DNA of 64,000 bases from an uncultured bacterium (GCA_948467735.1 CAOKFN010000002.1:1-64000), one strand, 5' to 3'. Positions 18,135-27,649 are shown, counted from the stretch's first letter. Made by a program: numbers and translations. The notes: generated by a model not told the origin, from the sequence alone.

Positions 18135-18473
18135 CTAAATCGCCAAAAAGTAAAAAAAGGATATAACACAGCTGACAGCCAGACCGATTGCGGAGGTGAT
18201 GACTCCTCCCAGCGCAATCCCCGTGTTCTGCTTGGTTTTGGCCATGCTCATAATTCCCATGATCAGTCCGATTAAACAGAGAATAATAGGAATAAAAAAG
18301 CACCAGCAGAAGACAAGTCCGATGATGCCAAGAACCAGAGAGGTGGTTGGCAGGGAATCTTTTTTGTGTGCAAGCTCGTCAATTACCACAGGGGGCTGAT
18401 ATGTCGGCTGTTGATAGTTGTTTTGTTGATAAGAATTATTTGTATTGCCATTTTGCATTTGATTGTTATCCAT
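18135..18473 (-). CDS. DUF4190-type small membrane protein
   Basis: This 112-residue protein has an Asn/Gln-rich N-terminus (about 35 residues), then two hydrophobic hairpin segments with the pattern SLVLGIIGLVFCWCFFIPIILCLIGLIMGIMSM and GIALGGVITSAIGLAVSCVISFFY, which is characteristic of the DUF4190 family. The function of the family is unknown. It is 70 bp downstream of another membrane protein on the same strand and probably shares its promoter. Confidence 0.75.
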   Translation of the reverse strand: MDNNQMQNGNTNNSYQQNNYQQPTYQPPVVIDELAHKKDSLPTTSLVLGIIGLVFCWCFFIPIILCLIGLIMGIMSMAKTKQNTGIALGGVITSAIGLAVSCVISFFYFLAI

Positions 18474-18543
18474 CTTTTTTCCTTTTTCATAGTATATGGT
18501 GCTGGAAAGGCAGGGCGTCTAAAGTCTTGCAATATCGGTCTAT

Positions 18544-19026
18544 TTAATATAGGGGAGCAAGCAGCAGTGATACTACAATTCCCAAAATGATTTGGAATAC
18601 CGTTACCGCGGCAAAAATGATAATAATAGGGGTAAGTGATTTTTTCTTCAAGTATGTATTGAAGTAGAGAACCCCAAACAAAATACCGATACAAATACCC
18701 AGCCATCCGTTCATTAAAAAGCCAAGAACCGCACTAATTCCGGCAAATACAGAGACAAGCGGGGGAATGTTGGAAATAGGTTCATAAGGCTTTTGGCTTC
18801 CCAAGTACACGCCGTTTACCGCCAAGTCTACTTTGCTGCCGATGACAACGAGATGACAGTTGACAACATTAATTCCATCATCAAAATTAAAGGCATAATC
18901 AATGAGCTGAATGAACCAGTTGGAGCTCTTCAGCTTATATTGATTACCGTCAATAACAAGTTTTCCTCTTTTGTACTCGATCTGGTGCGGACCCTTTGCA
19001 TCGTTGACCGTCCATGTTAAAGCCAT
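18544..19026 (-). CDS. Unrecognised membrane protein with a soluble N-terminal domain
   Basis: I do not recognise this 160-residue protein. Residues 1-80 form a beta-rich soluble domain (MALTWTVNDAKGPHQIEYKRGKLVIDG..., later HLVVIGSKVDLAVNGVYLGS), followed by two or three hydrophobic segments (VSVFAGISAVLGFLMNGWLGICIGILFGVLYF and IIIIFAAVTVFQIILGIVVSLLLAPLY). The start follows GAGGAGGT. It appears to form a two-gene unit with the DUF4190 protein. The N-terminal part suggests a small ligand- or protein-binding module on the inner face, but this is only inference. Confidence 0.7.
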   Translation of the reverse strand: MALTWTVNDAKGPHQIEYKRGKLVIDGNQYKLKSSNWFIQLIDYAFNFDDGINVVNCHLVVIGSKVDLAVNGVYLGSQKPYEPISNIPPLVSVFAGISAVLGFLMNGWLGICIGILFGVLYFNTYLKKKSLTPIIIIFAAVTVFQIILGIVVSLLLAPLY

Positions 19027-19063
19027 TTCTAATTACCTCCTCAGTAAAAAATAAGATGAAATT

Positions 19064-19092
19064 ATTATCTCACTCTACATAGTAAAATGCAA
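19064..19092 (-). promoter_or_regulatory. Promoter of the two small membrane-protein genes
   Basis: On the minus strand TTGCAT (19087-19092) and GATAAT (19064-19069) are 17 bases apart, about 38 bases upstream of the start codon at 19026. Confidence 0.6.
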
Positions 19093-19204
19093 GTATTAAA
19101 TTTAGAAAAATAAAAAAATTCTAAATAATTTGCTGCATTTCTGTGATTTTTTAGGAGGATATCAGAGAGAGGAAGCTGTGGCTGGATGACCGAGGCTTTG
19201 TTGC

Positions 19205-20698
19205 TTATTTTCTACGTTTGCTGCGTTTTATAATCATGCGGGTCCATATGATTATGACAATTGTAAGGGAAATCCCTGCCAGAATGAGCAGAACCAGCAC
19301 AAAATTATAAAGTCGATTCTGCTTTTCCTGCTGCAGCTTTAATTCGTATTCCTGCCGCTGAAGGGCTTCTTTTTCGCGCTGTAATCGCTGTTGTTCTTCT
19401 AATTGCTGTTCCTTGGCCAATCTTTCCTGCTCTAATTTTTCCTGAGCCTCTTTCTCTTCCTGTTCCAGTCTCTGTCGTTCCAATTCCTGAATTCTTTCCA
19501 GCTCGGCCGCCTGTCTTTCTTCTTCCTCCTGCCGCTGTGCTTTATAGGTTTTTAAATTTTCAAAAATGTCGTCTCCCAAGGCGTCGTTTCCCACGGTTGT
19601 CCGGTATAAGCCAAAGTCGGCGCAGCTGTATTCATAATCATCCGATACATAAAACCAGCACCATTGCTGCGACACATGTTTCTTATAAGCGTCGGCGGCG
19701 ATTTCCAAAGCCGTGCGTCCTCCCATGGATTCTATGGGCTGTCTCAAATCAAGCCGGATTTTATTTTCGCCATAGAGATGAATGTAAGTCTTTGGGGTGT
19801 CCCATATTCCGTACAGTTCGGCAGAGTTTGAGTACTGATTATGGTCCAAGGCAGCCTCCACGGCGGTGGTTACGGCCTTGGATGTCAGCATGTGGAAACC
19901 ATGTCCGTACTCGCCGTTTTGGTCATGGGTAACAATCACCTGCGGCTGAAAACGGCGGATTTGTTCCGTGACAAAGCGCACCGCATCGTCAAAGGAATAC
20001 TGACCGAGGGCCGTTTCCAGCGACTCGGAATATACATCCTTAAAACCCCCGCACACCGGATAATTTTTTAAACCGGACGCCCATAATCCGTCTAATTTCT
20101 CATGTTCCCGGACTCTGTTGGTATTCCAGAATTCAGTCATGTAGGCGACTTGAATCTCGGCTTCCCCTGCAGCGCCGTATTTGGGAATGATTCCTCCGAA
20201 AAACAGGATCTCGTCGTCCGCATGGGCGGGAATCAGCATAATATCCGCTTTTTCGCAAGGTGGATTCCATATCTGGACGTCTTCGGGAAGCACGCCCTCG
20301 CTGAAAATACGAATATCGCTTATGCGAGTATTGTCCATAGGAATATGGATAACCGCGCTTGAAGCCGGAGAATTCAGCGCGATATATTCATGAAGAAAGC
20401 CGTTTTGGCCGCAGAGAATGTCCTCTTGGTCCGTATGAAGAGTCCATTCCGCGACGGGGCTGTCCCATATAATGTACAGCTGTGTAAAGGGTACGCCGTC
20501 GTCGGATGTTATGGTGATTGTGGAATCTTTATGAAAACTAACGGACGTATTGTGACTTCCGTCTTTCATGGATGCGCCGTCCCCGCCTGTGGACAATGTG
20601 AAGGACAAAGAAAGCTCTTCCGCTTCAGAACGGATTCCGCCGGAGAAAAAGAAAAAGGTAATCAATAGGATGCCGTTCCATATTATTTTTTTGATCAT
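19205..20698 (-). CDS. Exported, membrane-anchored PIG-L (LmbE-like) deacetylase with coiled coil
   Basis: This 497-residue protein has an N-terminal signal (IWNGILLITFFFFSGGIRSEAEE), a beta-rich region, then a PIG-L/LmbE domain from about residue 152. The zinc-site motif PAHADDE is present, followed by HEKLDGLWASGL and HDQNGEYGHGFH. The family removes acetyl groups from N-acetylglucosamine-type sugars. A Glu/Gln/Leu-rich coiled coil (about residues 380-465), one membrane helix (FVLVLLILAGISLTIVIIIW) and a basic tail follow. The enzyme should therefore work outside the cell but stay anchored, held off the membrane by the coiled coil. It overlaps the upstream acetyltransferase gene by 4 bp. 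Confidence 0.85.
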   Translation of the reverse strand: MIKKIIWNGILLITFFFFSGGIRSEAEELSLSFTLSTGGDGASMKDGSHNTSVSFHKDSTITITSDDGVPFTQLYIIWDSPVAEWTLHTDQEDILCGQNGFLHEYIALNSPASSAVIHIPMDNTRISDIRIFSEGVLPEDVQIWNPPCEKADIMLIPAHADDEILFFGGIIPKYGAAGEAEIQVAYMTEFWNTNRVREHEKLDGLWASGLKNYPVCGGFKDVYSESLETALGQYSFDDAVRFVTEQIRRFQPQVIVTHDQNGEYGHGFHMLTSKAVTTAVEAALDHNQYSNSAELYGIWDTPKTYIHLYGENKIRLDLRQPIESMGGRTALEIAADAYKKHVSQQWCWFYVSDDYEYSCADFGLYRTTVGNDALGDDIFENLKTYKAQRQEEEERQAAELERIQELERQRLEQEEKEAQEKLEQERLAKEQQLEEQQRLQREKEALQRQEYELKLQQEKQNRLYNFVLVLLILAGISLTIVIIIWTRMIIKRSKRRK

Positions 20699-21219
20699 TT
20701 TATGCCTCGTTTTCCCGAAAATTTTCCATATGAAATCATTGCCGCAATGGATTTCATTTTTGTCTGGGTCAATTTAAAATATTCCCGTCCGGTTTCCTGT
20801 TCGGCGCCTAAGCTTTTGTAAAATTCGATTGACGGCTTATTCCAGTCAAGACAACTCCATTCCATTTCCGTATATCCGTCTGAAAGTACAGTTTCAGCAA
20901 TTTTAGCAAGAAACAAACTGCCAAAGCCGCTGCCTCGAAAATTTGGCTGGATAAAAATATCTTCTAAGTGTATTTTTCCCGCGACGGAAAATGAACCGAA
21001 AACAGGATAATACAGGGCATATCCTATTGTTTCCTTGTCATATTCGGCAATCAGGACCGTGGCGGCTTTCCTTTCAAAAAGCCAATACTTTAATTGCTCC
21101 TCTGTTCCTGTCATATCCTGCGGTCTTTTTTCATATGACGCTAAGCATTTTATCAAATATTGTATCAGCGGTATATCCTCTGCGCAGGATTTGCGTATCA
21201 TTAGTTTTTTGGTATTCAT
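20695..21219 (-). CDS. GNAT-family N-acetyltransferase (SSAT-like)
   Basis: This protein of about 174 residues matches the GNAT fold, closest in pattern to diamine/thialysine N-acetyltransferases. It shows LIQYLIKCLASYEK near the start, then LEDIFIQPNFRGSGFGSLFLAKIAE (acetyl-CoA-binding motif A, with R/GxGxG as RGSGFG) and WNKPSIEFYKSLGA. I placed the start at 21219 (MNTKKLMIRK), with AAAGGA ten bases upstream; the open frame extends to 21264. The 4-bp overlap with the PIG-L gene suggests joint translation, but the substrate is unknown. Confidence 0.85.
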   Translation of the reverse strand: MNTKKLMIRKSCAEDIPLIQYLIKCLASYEKRPQDMTGTEEQLKYWLFERKAATVLIAEYDKETIGYALYYPVFGSFSVAGKIHLEDIFIQPNFRGSGFGSLFLAKIAETVLSDGYTEMEWSCLDWNKPSIEFYKSLGAEQETGREYFKLTQTKMKSIAAMISYGKFSGKRGIK

Positions 21220-21330
21220 TTCGTTTTCGTCCTTTATCATAATCGATTTATTGTTATCATTCATCTTTATATGATTGTGTATTGTTGTTCTATCCTTGTT
21301 TCCGGCAGAATGCTTTTGCTCCCCTGCGTG

Positions 21331-23178
21331 TTACTTTTTATTTATTTGATTTTCAGTCATGTTGGCGGCAGAGGCTCTCATTATCGCATATCCAATCAAT
21401 GGCGCTATCACGACAAGGCAATAGATATATCTAAGCCATGCAAGGGGGCCCAGATAGCAGGTGGCCAGATACATGAGCGGGATAACGGCCGCCAGTCCCG
21501 CGTCCCTTTTCTTTCTACAGATGCACCAGAGCAGGAAATAAGTCAGAAGCCATATCCAAAAATCATTGCGGTGCAGGTATCCTAATACCGGCGTTATATC
21601 ATATTTTCCACGGAAATAAAAGGGTTCATAAATTATCCCCGGCAGGCTGAAATATTCCCTCTTTTCTATTTGTTCACAATCCCTATATATCAATTTGTGG
21701 TAAAATTCAATGTTGCCGCAGACATATTTGCCCCTATCCAGAGGATACCAGTATCCCATAGTATTGGTGATCCAAGCCTCTATATATTCATCCGGAAATT
21801 TTAATCCCATTTTGACAAAAAATATCAAAAAGTTCCAGAAATTCTCCTTCATCAGCTGTTCATTGGCCGAAAATTTAACGTTATCTGCCAAATAAGGCTG
21901 GTAGCTCTTCATATCCTCTTCTACCATATACATGCACAATTCCGCATAATCCGTTTCACTGACTTCATCCCCTCGGTAAGCGCCTACTCTGGCAAGACAC
22001 TGCAGCATCATGCAGTAAGTCTCAGTATATCGATCAACCGTTTGCGCCTTTAATGCCGTTATAAAACCAGTATTGACTAGAGAGGCTAAAATGTAGACGG
22101 CGGCGAGAAGCCCCGCTCCATATAGTTTCTGTTTGTGATTCCTTTTTACTAACAGCAATATGAGCACCGCGCCTGCGACCACCGCATAAACGGCATTATT
22201 CCGCATCAGACAGCACAGGGCGCCGCTGATAATCAGCCCCGCATATGAATACCAGCGAAACTGTTCTTTATCCAAAAGCAATCTGACCACAAAAATCATA
22301 AACCACAGGAAAAACGCCGCAAACATGACGTCCTTCGTTGCCGTTATGGAAAACATTGCATGCATGGGAAACAAAGCAAACCATAATAGGGCGCATCTGC
22401 AATATGCCTTCGGCACTGCCCTCTTATATAGATAGTACGCGCAGTATGCAAAAACAGCTGATAAAATCAGCATTTGCAGCAGGATGTACAGCTGAATTCC
22501 CGTAGATGCGTCCCCGATGGAGACTCCGAACTTATAAGCGGCGCCCATGATGATAGTATGCAGCAGCGGATGATGGGTATTAAATTGATTGAGAACTACG
22601 TCCTCCAGCTGAAACGGTACATCATAGACAAAATTTCCGGGCCAGAACCAGAGAAATATAGGAAGATAAGCAGCAAAAATAAACAACAGCATCACAAAAA
22701 AATATCTTTTTGTAACTTTGTATTCCCCCTTTCTTTGGCCATATTGGTTCAGACGGTCAAATTGCAGGAAGACTTCTTCCGACGCCGCGGCCAATACGAC
22801 TGCAAGTCCTGCCGTTACGGCAAACTGCAGACATACCACCTGTACCGACTGAAAAATATCATTTACAAAATGCGCATAAGCCCCGTACACAATGGCGGCC
22901 GCCATCAGAAAACCGCCTGCCGCCCCCGCGCAGTGTAATCTTTTGTCAGTTCTGTGAAACATGCGGTTTAAAAGCCACAGCGCAATGATAAATCCCAACA
23001 GGCTCCAAATATTATATCCGAATTTTCCTACGCCGTCAGCTTCTCCATGTAACTGAAACAGGGATATTATATGATTCAGGGACAATACAAAACATATTCC
23101 ACAGACATACATGAAAGTTCTTTTGATGTAAAACTTTTTTTGTTCGTATTTTGTTGTCAAATCGCCAGCGTCATTCAT
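21331..23178 (-). CDS. Large multi-spanning membrane protein, DUF6020/GT-C-like
   Basis: This protein of about 615 residues has roughly a dozen hydrophobic segments. The extracytoplasmic loop after the fifth or sixth segment carries FWPGNFVYDVPFQLEDVVLNQFNTHHPLLHT, a pattern I associate with DUF6020-type and GT-C-like polyprenyl-linked glycosyltransferases; this is family-level recognition, not proof of activity. The C-terminal segment has a further soluble region (PDEYIEAWITNTMGYWYPLD). I chose the ATG at 23178, preceded by GGGAG six bases upstream; the frame runs back to a TTG at 23220 with no ribosome site. A good promoter lies upstream. Confidence 0.75.
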   Translation of the reverse strand: MNDAGDLTTKYEQKKFYIKRTFMYVCGICFVLSLNHIISLFQLHGEADGVGKFGYNIWSLLGFIIALWLLNRMFHRTDKRLHCAGAAGGFLMAAAIVYGAYAHFVNDIFQSVQVVCLQFAVTAGLAVVLAAASEEVFLQFDRLNQYGQRKGEYKVTKRYFFVMLLFIFAAYLPIFLWFWPGNFVYDVPFQLEDVVLNQFNTHHPLLHTIIMGAAYKFGVSIGDASTGIQLYILLQMLILSAVFAYCAYYLYKRAVPKAYCRCALLWFALFPMHAMFSITATKDVMFAAFFLWFMIFVVRLLLDKEQFRWYSYAGLIISGALCCLMRNNAVYAVVAGAVLILLLVKRNHKQKLYGAGLLAAVYILASLVNTGFITALKAQTVDRYTETYCMMLQCLARVGAYRGDEVSETDYAELCMYMVEEDMKSYQPYLADNVKFSANEQLMKENFWNFLIFFVKMGLKFPDEYIEAWITNTMGYWYPLDRGKYVCGNIEFYHKLIYRDCEQIEKREYFSLPGIIYEPFYFRGKYDITPVLGYLHRNDFWIWLLTYFLLWCICRKKRDAGLAAVIPLMYLATCYLGPLAWLRYIYCLVVIAPLIGYAIMRASAANMTENQINKK

Positions 23179-23264
23179 ATGAACTCCCATCTGCCCGCTC
23201 TTATTTTTAAGCAATCGCAAAGTATTTTTCCGTATATAAAGACTGTACTCTTTATCGTGTTTAT

Positions 23265-23293
23265 ATTATATCTGGTTAATATGCACAAGTCAA
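23265..23293 (-). promoter_or_regulatory. Promoter of the DUF6020-like gene
   Basis: On the minus strand TTGACT (23288-23293) and TATAAT (23265-23270) are 17 bases apart. The rest of the divergent spacer (23294-23535) holds no gene; a GC-rich hairpin with arms GGCGG/CCGCC lies around 23338-23363. Confidence 0.85.
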
Positions 23294-23535
23294 TCATTTA
23301 TGAATCGCGGATGGAATCAGTACTTTGAAGAAGCGGCAGGCGGTATTTTATCATGATGCCGCCATGCATCAGCATTGCAATTAAACAGGGGCAAAATTTA
23401 CCTTGTAGTCCGAATCAGGTTTGTTTATATTGTCTGCGGGAATCGGACAGACGCGGTTTTCATGTCATTGGTTACATTTGCCTTAAGTATCCCATGAATC
23501 ATTACGATATATAAAACAAGAGGGAGGCGGGTGGA

Positions 23536-24282
23536 ATGAATCAGACAATGTATGTGGATTATTTGACGAAAATTTGTCAAAATATAGAGAAAAATAATGG
23601 GGAGAAAAACTACACATCAAAAAGCAGCGAGAAGCCATCGGCGTCTTTTTGGGATACTGTGACGGAAAAAATGGCGGAAAATAATAAAATATCGGAAGCA
23701 GAAAATATGCGGACATTTTCCGTTAAGGATATGACTCTGGAAGAATATAAGCAGTATATTTATGGCAGAATAGCCGATTTTGGCTTACGGCCCGCTTGTT
23801 TTATGGCCGTTGATATTACGGATGAAAAATTCGAGGCTATGAAGAATGACCCGGAATATGAAAATCATGTTCTGGATCATTTAAGGAAGGACTTTAAATA
23901 TAATGCGCTATGGGAAAATATTTCAAAAGGCGCAGGTGAATCGCGCAGTTTCAGAAAATGCAGGAAAGCATATCAACGCCGGGTCAGGAGATATATTATT
24001 GTGAACCGGAAAGCGGAAAAAAGTTATTGGAAGAAGCGTGAGGAAAGAAGGAGAAAGCTGCAAAGACAGTACGAGGAAGTATTGGCCAAAAGAGCCATGT
24101 GGAAAAGGGTGCTCGAAAGCGAGAAGGCGCAGGCCATTCATGAGAACAGAATGATTGCCAGAGCGGAAAACAACATGCTTATGCAGACGGGGACGGGATA
24201 TGTGAGGACGGAATTAGCCCAAGCATATGGCGCTTACGAAGCTTACGCCATAGCCAGCGCCGCGGTCAGGAAGCTTTTGTAA
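23536..24282 (+). CDS. Unrecognised basic protein
   Basis: This 248-residue protein has no signal peptide or membrane segment. The N-terminal 50 residues are polar and probably disordered; a central region has MTLEEYKQYIYGRIADFGLRPACFMAVDITDEKFEAMKNDPEYENHVLDHLRKDF; residues 140-205 are very rich in Arg, Lys and Glu and likely helical. The C-terminus contains a short Ala-rich segment. The start at 23536 follows GAGGGAGGCGGG. I believe similar proteins occur in other Lachnospiraceae but cannot name the family or a function. Confidence 0.7.
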   Translation: MNQTMYVDYLTKICQNIEKNNGEKNYTSKSSEKPSASFWDTVTEKMAENNKISEAENMRTFSVKDMTLEEYKQYIYGRIADFGLRPACFMAVDITDEKFEAMKNDPEYENHVLDHLRKDFKYNALWENISKGAGESRSFRKCRKAYQRRVRRYIIVNRKAEKSYWKKREERRRKLQRQYEEVLAKRAMWKRVLESEKAQAIHENRMIARAENNMLMQTGTGYVRTELAQAYGAYEAYAIASAAVRKLL

Positions 24283-25028
24283 GGCGCGGCCATAAAACGT
24301 CAAAAAATTTGGGAAAAACCTAAATTTTTTATGGGGTTGGACGATATAATATCAGTAAAGCTTAAATGGTAATTGTGGCAGGCTCATGGAATCTCTGCAA
24401 ATAGGAACGGTTTTCCGACAGACAGTGTGTTCAAAAAAGCGCGGGATATGATGGAAGCGACTGTCGCAAGGCTCTATGAAAGGCGGTTCCGGGACTCTGA
24501 GATGAAGAGATTCAAAGGCTCAGAGACTTGGAAAATGAAAGGTTTCGAGAGTTTGCTGCGAAGAAAAGGAGGACAAAATCATGACACGGCATAATATATC
24601 TGCATATTGTTTGACAGCGCATAATGGGGTCGTATTGTCCTAAATCATTGGAGAAGATGTTTATTTTATGGCGTTTATTTTGATTATATAAATATTCTTA
24701 TGACCCCTTTTATTTTCAGGGGGATTTTCTACCTTTTTCAATATTGTATATCGTATAATATTTTCCTGAAAAACAATTATTTAAAATAATATTTAGTAAA
24801 TTTGTAAACGATTGATTCCTGCGGTGATGAACCAATTTGATTTCTGAGCCGGAGAAACAGCATGTTATGTCCGGATTTGGGATATCACAGAGCGGAATCA
24901 TGAGGATTGGCGAAAAAACAATTCACATATTCTGATATGTGTCCCTGCCTTAGCGGGCAGACGAAAGTTAGTGAGAAAAAGAACAAAGATTGATGCCGTC
25001 GGTCAAAGGCGGCGGAATGGAGATTGAT
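24283..25028. other. 746-base stretch without a confident gene, upstream of rtcB
   Basis: Near the left end, 24302-24330 forms a hairpin ending in six T (arms around AAAAAATTT / AAATTTTTT), a likely terminator of the preceding gene. A TATAAT is at about 24347. A short open frame (TTG start 24373, end 24594, 73 codons) and a 20-codon one (24581-24643) overlap; the latter follows a perfect AAAGGAGG. Further right are an AT-rich section with TATAAT near 24760 and a series of hairpins between about 24830 and 24975, including CCGGA/TCCGG, CACATAT/ATATGTG and CTGCC/GGCAG. These suggest a structured RNA before rtcB. Confidence 0.45.
24581..24643 (+). CDS. Possible 20-residue peptide with a strong ribosome site
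   Basis: ATG at 24581 is preceded by AAAGGAGG at seven bases. The 20-codon frame encodes MTRHNISAYCLTAHNGVVLS and then stops. It overlaps the end of the 73-codon frame that starts at 24373. There is no homology that I recognise; it could be a leader peptide or chance. Confidence 0.25.
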   Translation: MTRHNISAYCLTAHNGVVLS

Positions 25029-26231
25029 ATGAAAATAATAAAGGGAGCTTATACTTCCGCGGAAATTTTTACCACGGATAACGAAGCTTCGGCCATCGAC
25101 GAACATGCGCTGGCCCAGATACAGATGCTTTGCGACAATGAATCCCTGTCCGGCAGCAAAATCCGCGTTATGCCGGATGTTCATGCGGGGAAGGCGGGGC
25201 CTGTGGGCTTGACGCTGACAATCGGCAGCAGGATTCTGCCCGGGCTGGTGGGCATTGATATCGGATGCGGCATGACGATGGCCCGGCTCAAAGATACCAA
25301 CGTAGAATATCAAAAGCTGGATACGGTGATCCGGGACCGTGTTCCCTCCGGATTCTCCCTTCGCAGGGACGCCCATTCCAAGGGGATTTTGTTCGATTAT
25401 GGGCGGCTGTGTTGTCATAAAAATATTCAGGAGGAGAAAGCGGTTTACAGCATGGGAACGCTGGGGGGAGGAAACCACTTTATCGAGCTGGACCGGGATG
25501 AGGAGGGGAATCTTTATGTGGTGATTCACTCGGGAAGCCGTCATCTGGGAAAAGAAGCGGCGGAGTATTATATGGATCTGGGCAGGAAAAATCTGCGCAG
25601 ACAGGGAATTTTAGTTCCTTATGAATTGACTTATCTGGAAGACGGGCTTATGGAGCAGTATCTGCATGATATTATGATCGTACAGGAATATGCCAAGTGG
25701 AGCAGAGATGTGATTTTGGAAGAACTTGCCAAGGGCATGAGGTGGAAAATTCTGGAGGTAAGCTCCTGCATTCATAATTATGTGGAGGAAGCGGACGGGG
25801 TGCGGATTCTGCGCAAGGGCGCTATTTCCGCCCGAAAAGAGGAACCTGTGATTATACCCGTCAATATGCGGGACGGCGTCCTTCTGGGAAAGGGTCTGGG
25901 CAATCCGGAATGGAACCATTCCGCCCCCCACGGAGCGGGCAGGATTTTGAAGCGTAAGGAGGTACGGGATCAATATACGCTTTCTCAGTTTAAGGCGGAA
26001 ATGAAAGGAATTTACAGTCCCAACATTCATCAGGATACCTTGGACGAAGCGCCTTTTGCTTACAGGGGCTTGGAAGAAATTATGTCCGCCGCAGCGGATA
26101 CGGTGAAAGTGGATAAGGTGATTAAGCCTGTGTATAACTATAAGGCCGGAGGGGAAGAAAGTGGAAAAACATCTTCCCGCAGGAAAGGCGGCTATGAAAA
26201 AGACAGGGGACGAAGCCGGAAGAAAGGGTAA
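25029..26231 (+). CDS. rtcB: RtcB-family RNA ligase
   Basis: RtcB joins RNA ends with a 2',3'-cyclic phosphate (or 3'-phosphate) to a 5'-hydroxyl, using GTP and manganese, and repairs broken tRNA or rRNA. The 400-residue protein has the metal and guanylate-site motifs in order: RVMPDVHAGK, GIDIGCGM, LGGGNHFIE, HSGSRHLG and HSAPHGAGR (guanylated His). The C-terminal 25 residues are basic and Ser/Lys-rich. I chose 25029 (MKIIKGAY), with GGAG seven bases upstream; an alternative ATG is at 25017. It is followed 146 bp later by a MoxR ATPase and a VWA/metallopeptidase gene on the same strand. Confidence 0.93.
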   Translation: MKIIKGAYTSAEIFTTDNEASAIDEHALAQIQMLCDNESLSGSKIRVMPDVHAGKAGPVGLTLTIGSRILPGLVGIDIGCGMTMARLKDTNVEYQKLDTVIRDRVPSGFSLRRDAHSKGILFDYGRLCCHKNIQEEKAVYSMGTLGGGNHFIELDRDEEGNLYVVIHSGSRHLGKEAAEYYMDLGRKNLRRQGILVPYELTYLEDGLMEQYLHDIMIVQEYAKWSRDVILEELAKGMRWKILEVSSCIHNYVEEADGVRILRKGAISARKEEPVIIPVNMRDGVLLGKGLGNPEWNHSAPHGAGRILKRKEVRDQYTLSQFKAEMKGIYSPNIHQDTLDEAPFAYRGLEEIMSAAADTVKVDKVIKPVYNYKAGGEESGKTSSRRKGGYEKDRGRSRKKG

Positions 26232-26377
26232 GGGAAAGGATGGGAGGAGCCGCTGAGAGAAAGGTCGAGGAAATACTAGGATACACAGCCTGTAGGAAGG
26301 CTGATAAAGGCGGCAGAAGGAGCCGCCTATGGGAAGAGTAAGGAAATCATACAAAGCGTAAAGATGGAGAGGTATCA

Positions 26378-27448
26378 ATGAACTTATCATTTTCAGTGAC
26401 ACAAAGCGAATTATTGGATATTTTGTTAAATATAGCGCCCATCCGGCCTGTGTTTATCTGGGGGGCGCCCGGAATCGGGAAATCGGCTCTGGTGGAGCGG
26501 TTTGCGGATATGGTGGGGCTTCCCTGCGTATCTTTATTGGGAAGCCAGCTGGCGCCGGAGGATATCATAGGGATTCCTCAGATTAAGGGGGAGACTTCGG
26601 AATTCCTTCCCCCGAAGATGATTGCGAGAAAAGAGCCCTATGTCCTCTTTTTGGACGAATTAAATGCCTGTTCTCAGGAAGTGCAGAAGGCGTTTTACAG
26701 TCTGATACATGAAAGGCGCATCGGGGAGTATCATCTGCCCAAGGGAAGCGTTGTGATTGGGGCGGGAAATCGTTCCAATGACGGCGCCATTGTGAAAATT
26801 ATGTCTTCCGCCCTGATTAACCGCATGTTTCATGTGCAGCTGAAGGCCAATCCGGATCAGTGGCTGCAGTGGGCTTATGAGAATCATCTCCATCCTTGGG
26901 TGACGGATTACATTACCCAGAGGCCGGATCATTTGTTCTCGGAGCCGCCTAAGACGGAGGAGCCGTATTCCACCCCTCGTTCGTGGCATATGCTCAGCGA
27001 CGCCTTGAAGGAGTATGGGGCGGGAGAACGGGAGATTTCAGAGGAGATTCTGCGGATACTGGCCTATGGATCCATTTCCGCCGCTCATGCGGGGATGTTT
27101 CTGGCGTATACCAGACAGCTGGGGAATACCCATCTGCTTTCGGACATTCTGGCAGGCAGGGCGAAATGGCCCTCCAAGCCGGAGGAAAGGGATGTGCTCT
27201 ATTTCACCGCCCAATCCTTCCGGGCCAGACTGCTGCATGATCTTCCTGAGAGCAGACAGAAGATGAGCAAAGAAGCCCAGCATTTTACTCATAGGGCAAA
27301 GGCTTTGATCAAGGAATTGTCGTTGATCAATCATGAAATCGCGCAGATGGTGGTCTCCGCCGACGAAGGGGAGGTGCTTCCGGAGTGGTTTATGGTGGAA
27401 ATTGTCAGGGATCTGCCGAGGCTTGTGAAAAGCGAGGGGAATCGCTAA
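26378..27448 (+). CDS. MoxR-type AAA+ ATPase
   Basis: This 356-residue ATPase belongs to the AAA+ MoxR group. Walker A is WGAPGIGKSAL (about residue 28), Walker B is VLFLDELNACSQEVQKAF, sensor 1 is GAGNR, and the arginine-finger region is SSALINRMFHVQL. The C-terminal half is helical. MoxR ATPases usually act as chaperones together with VWA-domain proteins, and a VWA protein is encoded next, 201 bp downstream. The ATG at 26378 follows GGAGAGG. Confidence 0.9.
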   Translation: MNLSFSVTQSELLDILLNIAPIRPVFIWGAPGIGKSALVERFADMVGLPCVSLLGSQLAPEDIIGIPQIKGETSEFLPPKMIARKEPYVLFLDELNACSQEVQKAFYSLIHERRIGEYHLPKGSVVIGAGNRSNDGAIVKIMSSALINRMFHVQLKANPDQWLQWAYENHLHPWVTDYITQRPDHLFSEPPKTEEPYSTPRSWHMLSDALKEYGAGEREISEEILRILAYGSISAAHAGMFLAYTRQLGNTHLLSDILAGRAKWPSKPEERDVLYFTAQSFRARLLHDLPESRQKMSKEAQHFTHRAKALIKELSLINHEIAQMVVSADEGEVLPEWFMVEIVRDLPRLVKSEGNR

Positions 27449-27649
27449 AACCGTTATACTGCAGACCGTCAGGATTTACAGTGACATTTCCGGGAAAGTA
27501 TCCGGCTGACGGTCTGCCGTCAATAGATTTATGGCGTTTCCTATGGCTTGTGTGCGCCAAAACGCATTCTTTTCCCGTTTTGTATGCATTCTCGTAATAG
27601 TTCAGTGACCTGTCTGAACTGTTGTCTTAAGCGCAGAAAGGTGGTGGCT

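Noticed and set aside
24610..24720. Inverted GGGGTC/GACCCC sequences as insertion-sequence ends
   Set aside because: Only six matching bases, no transposase frame between them and no target duplication seen.
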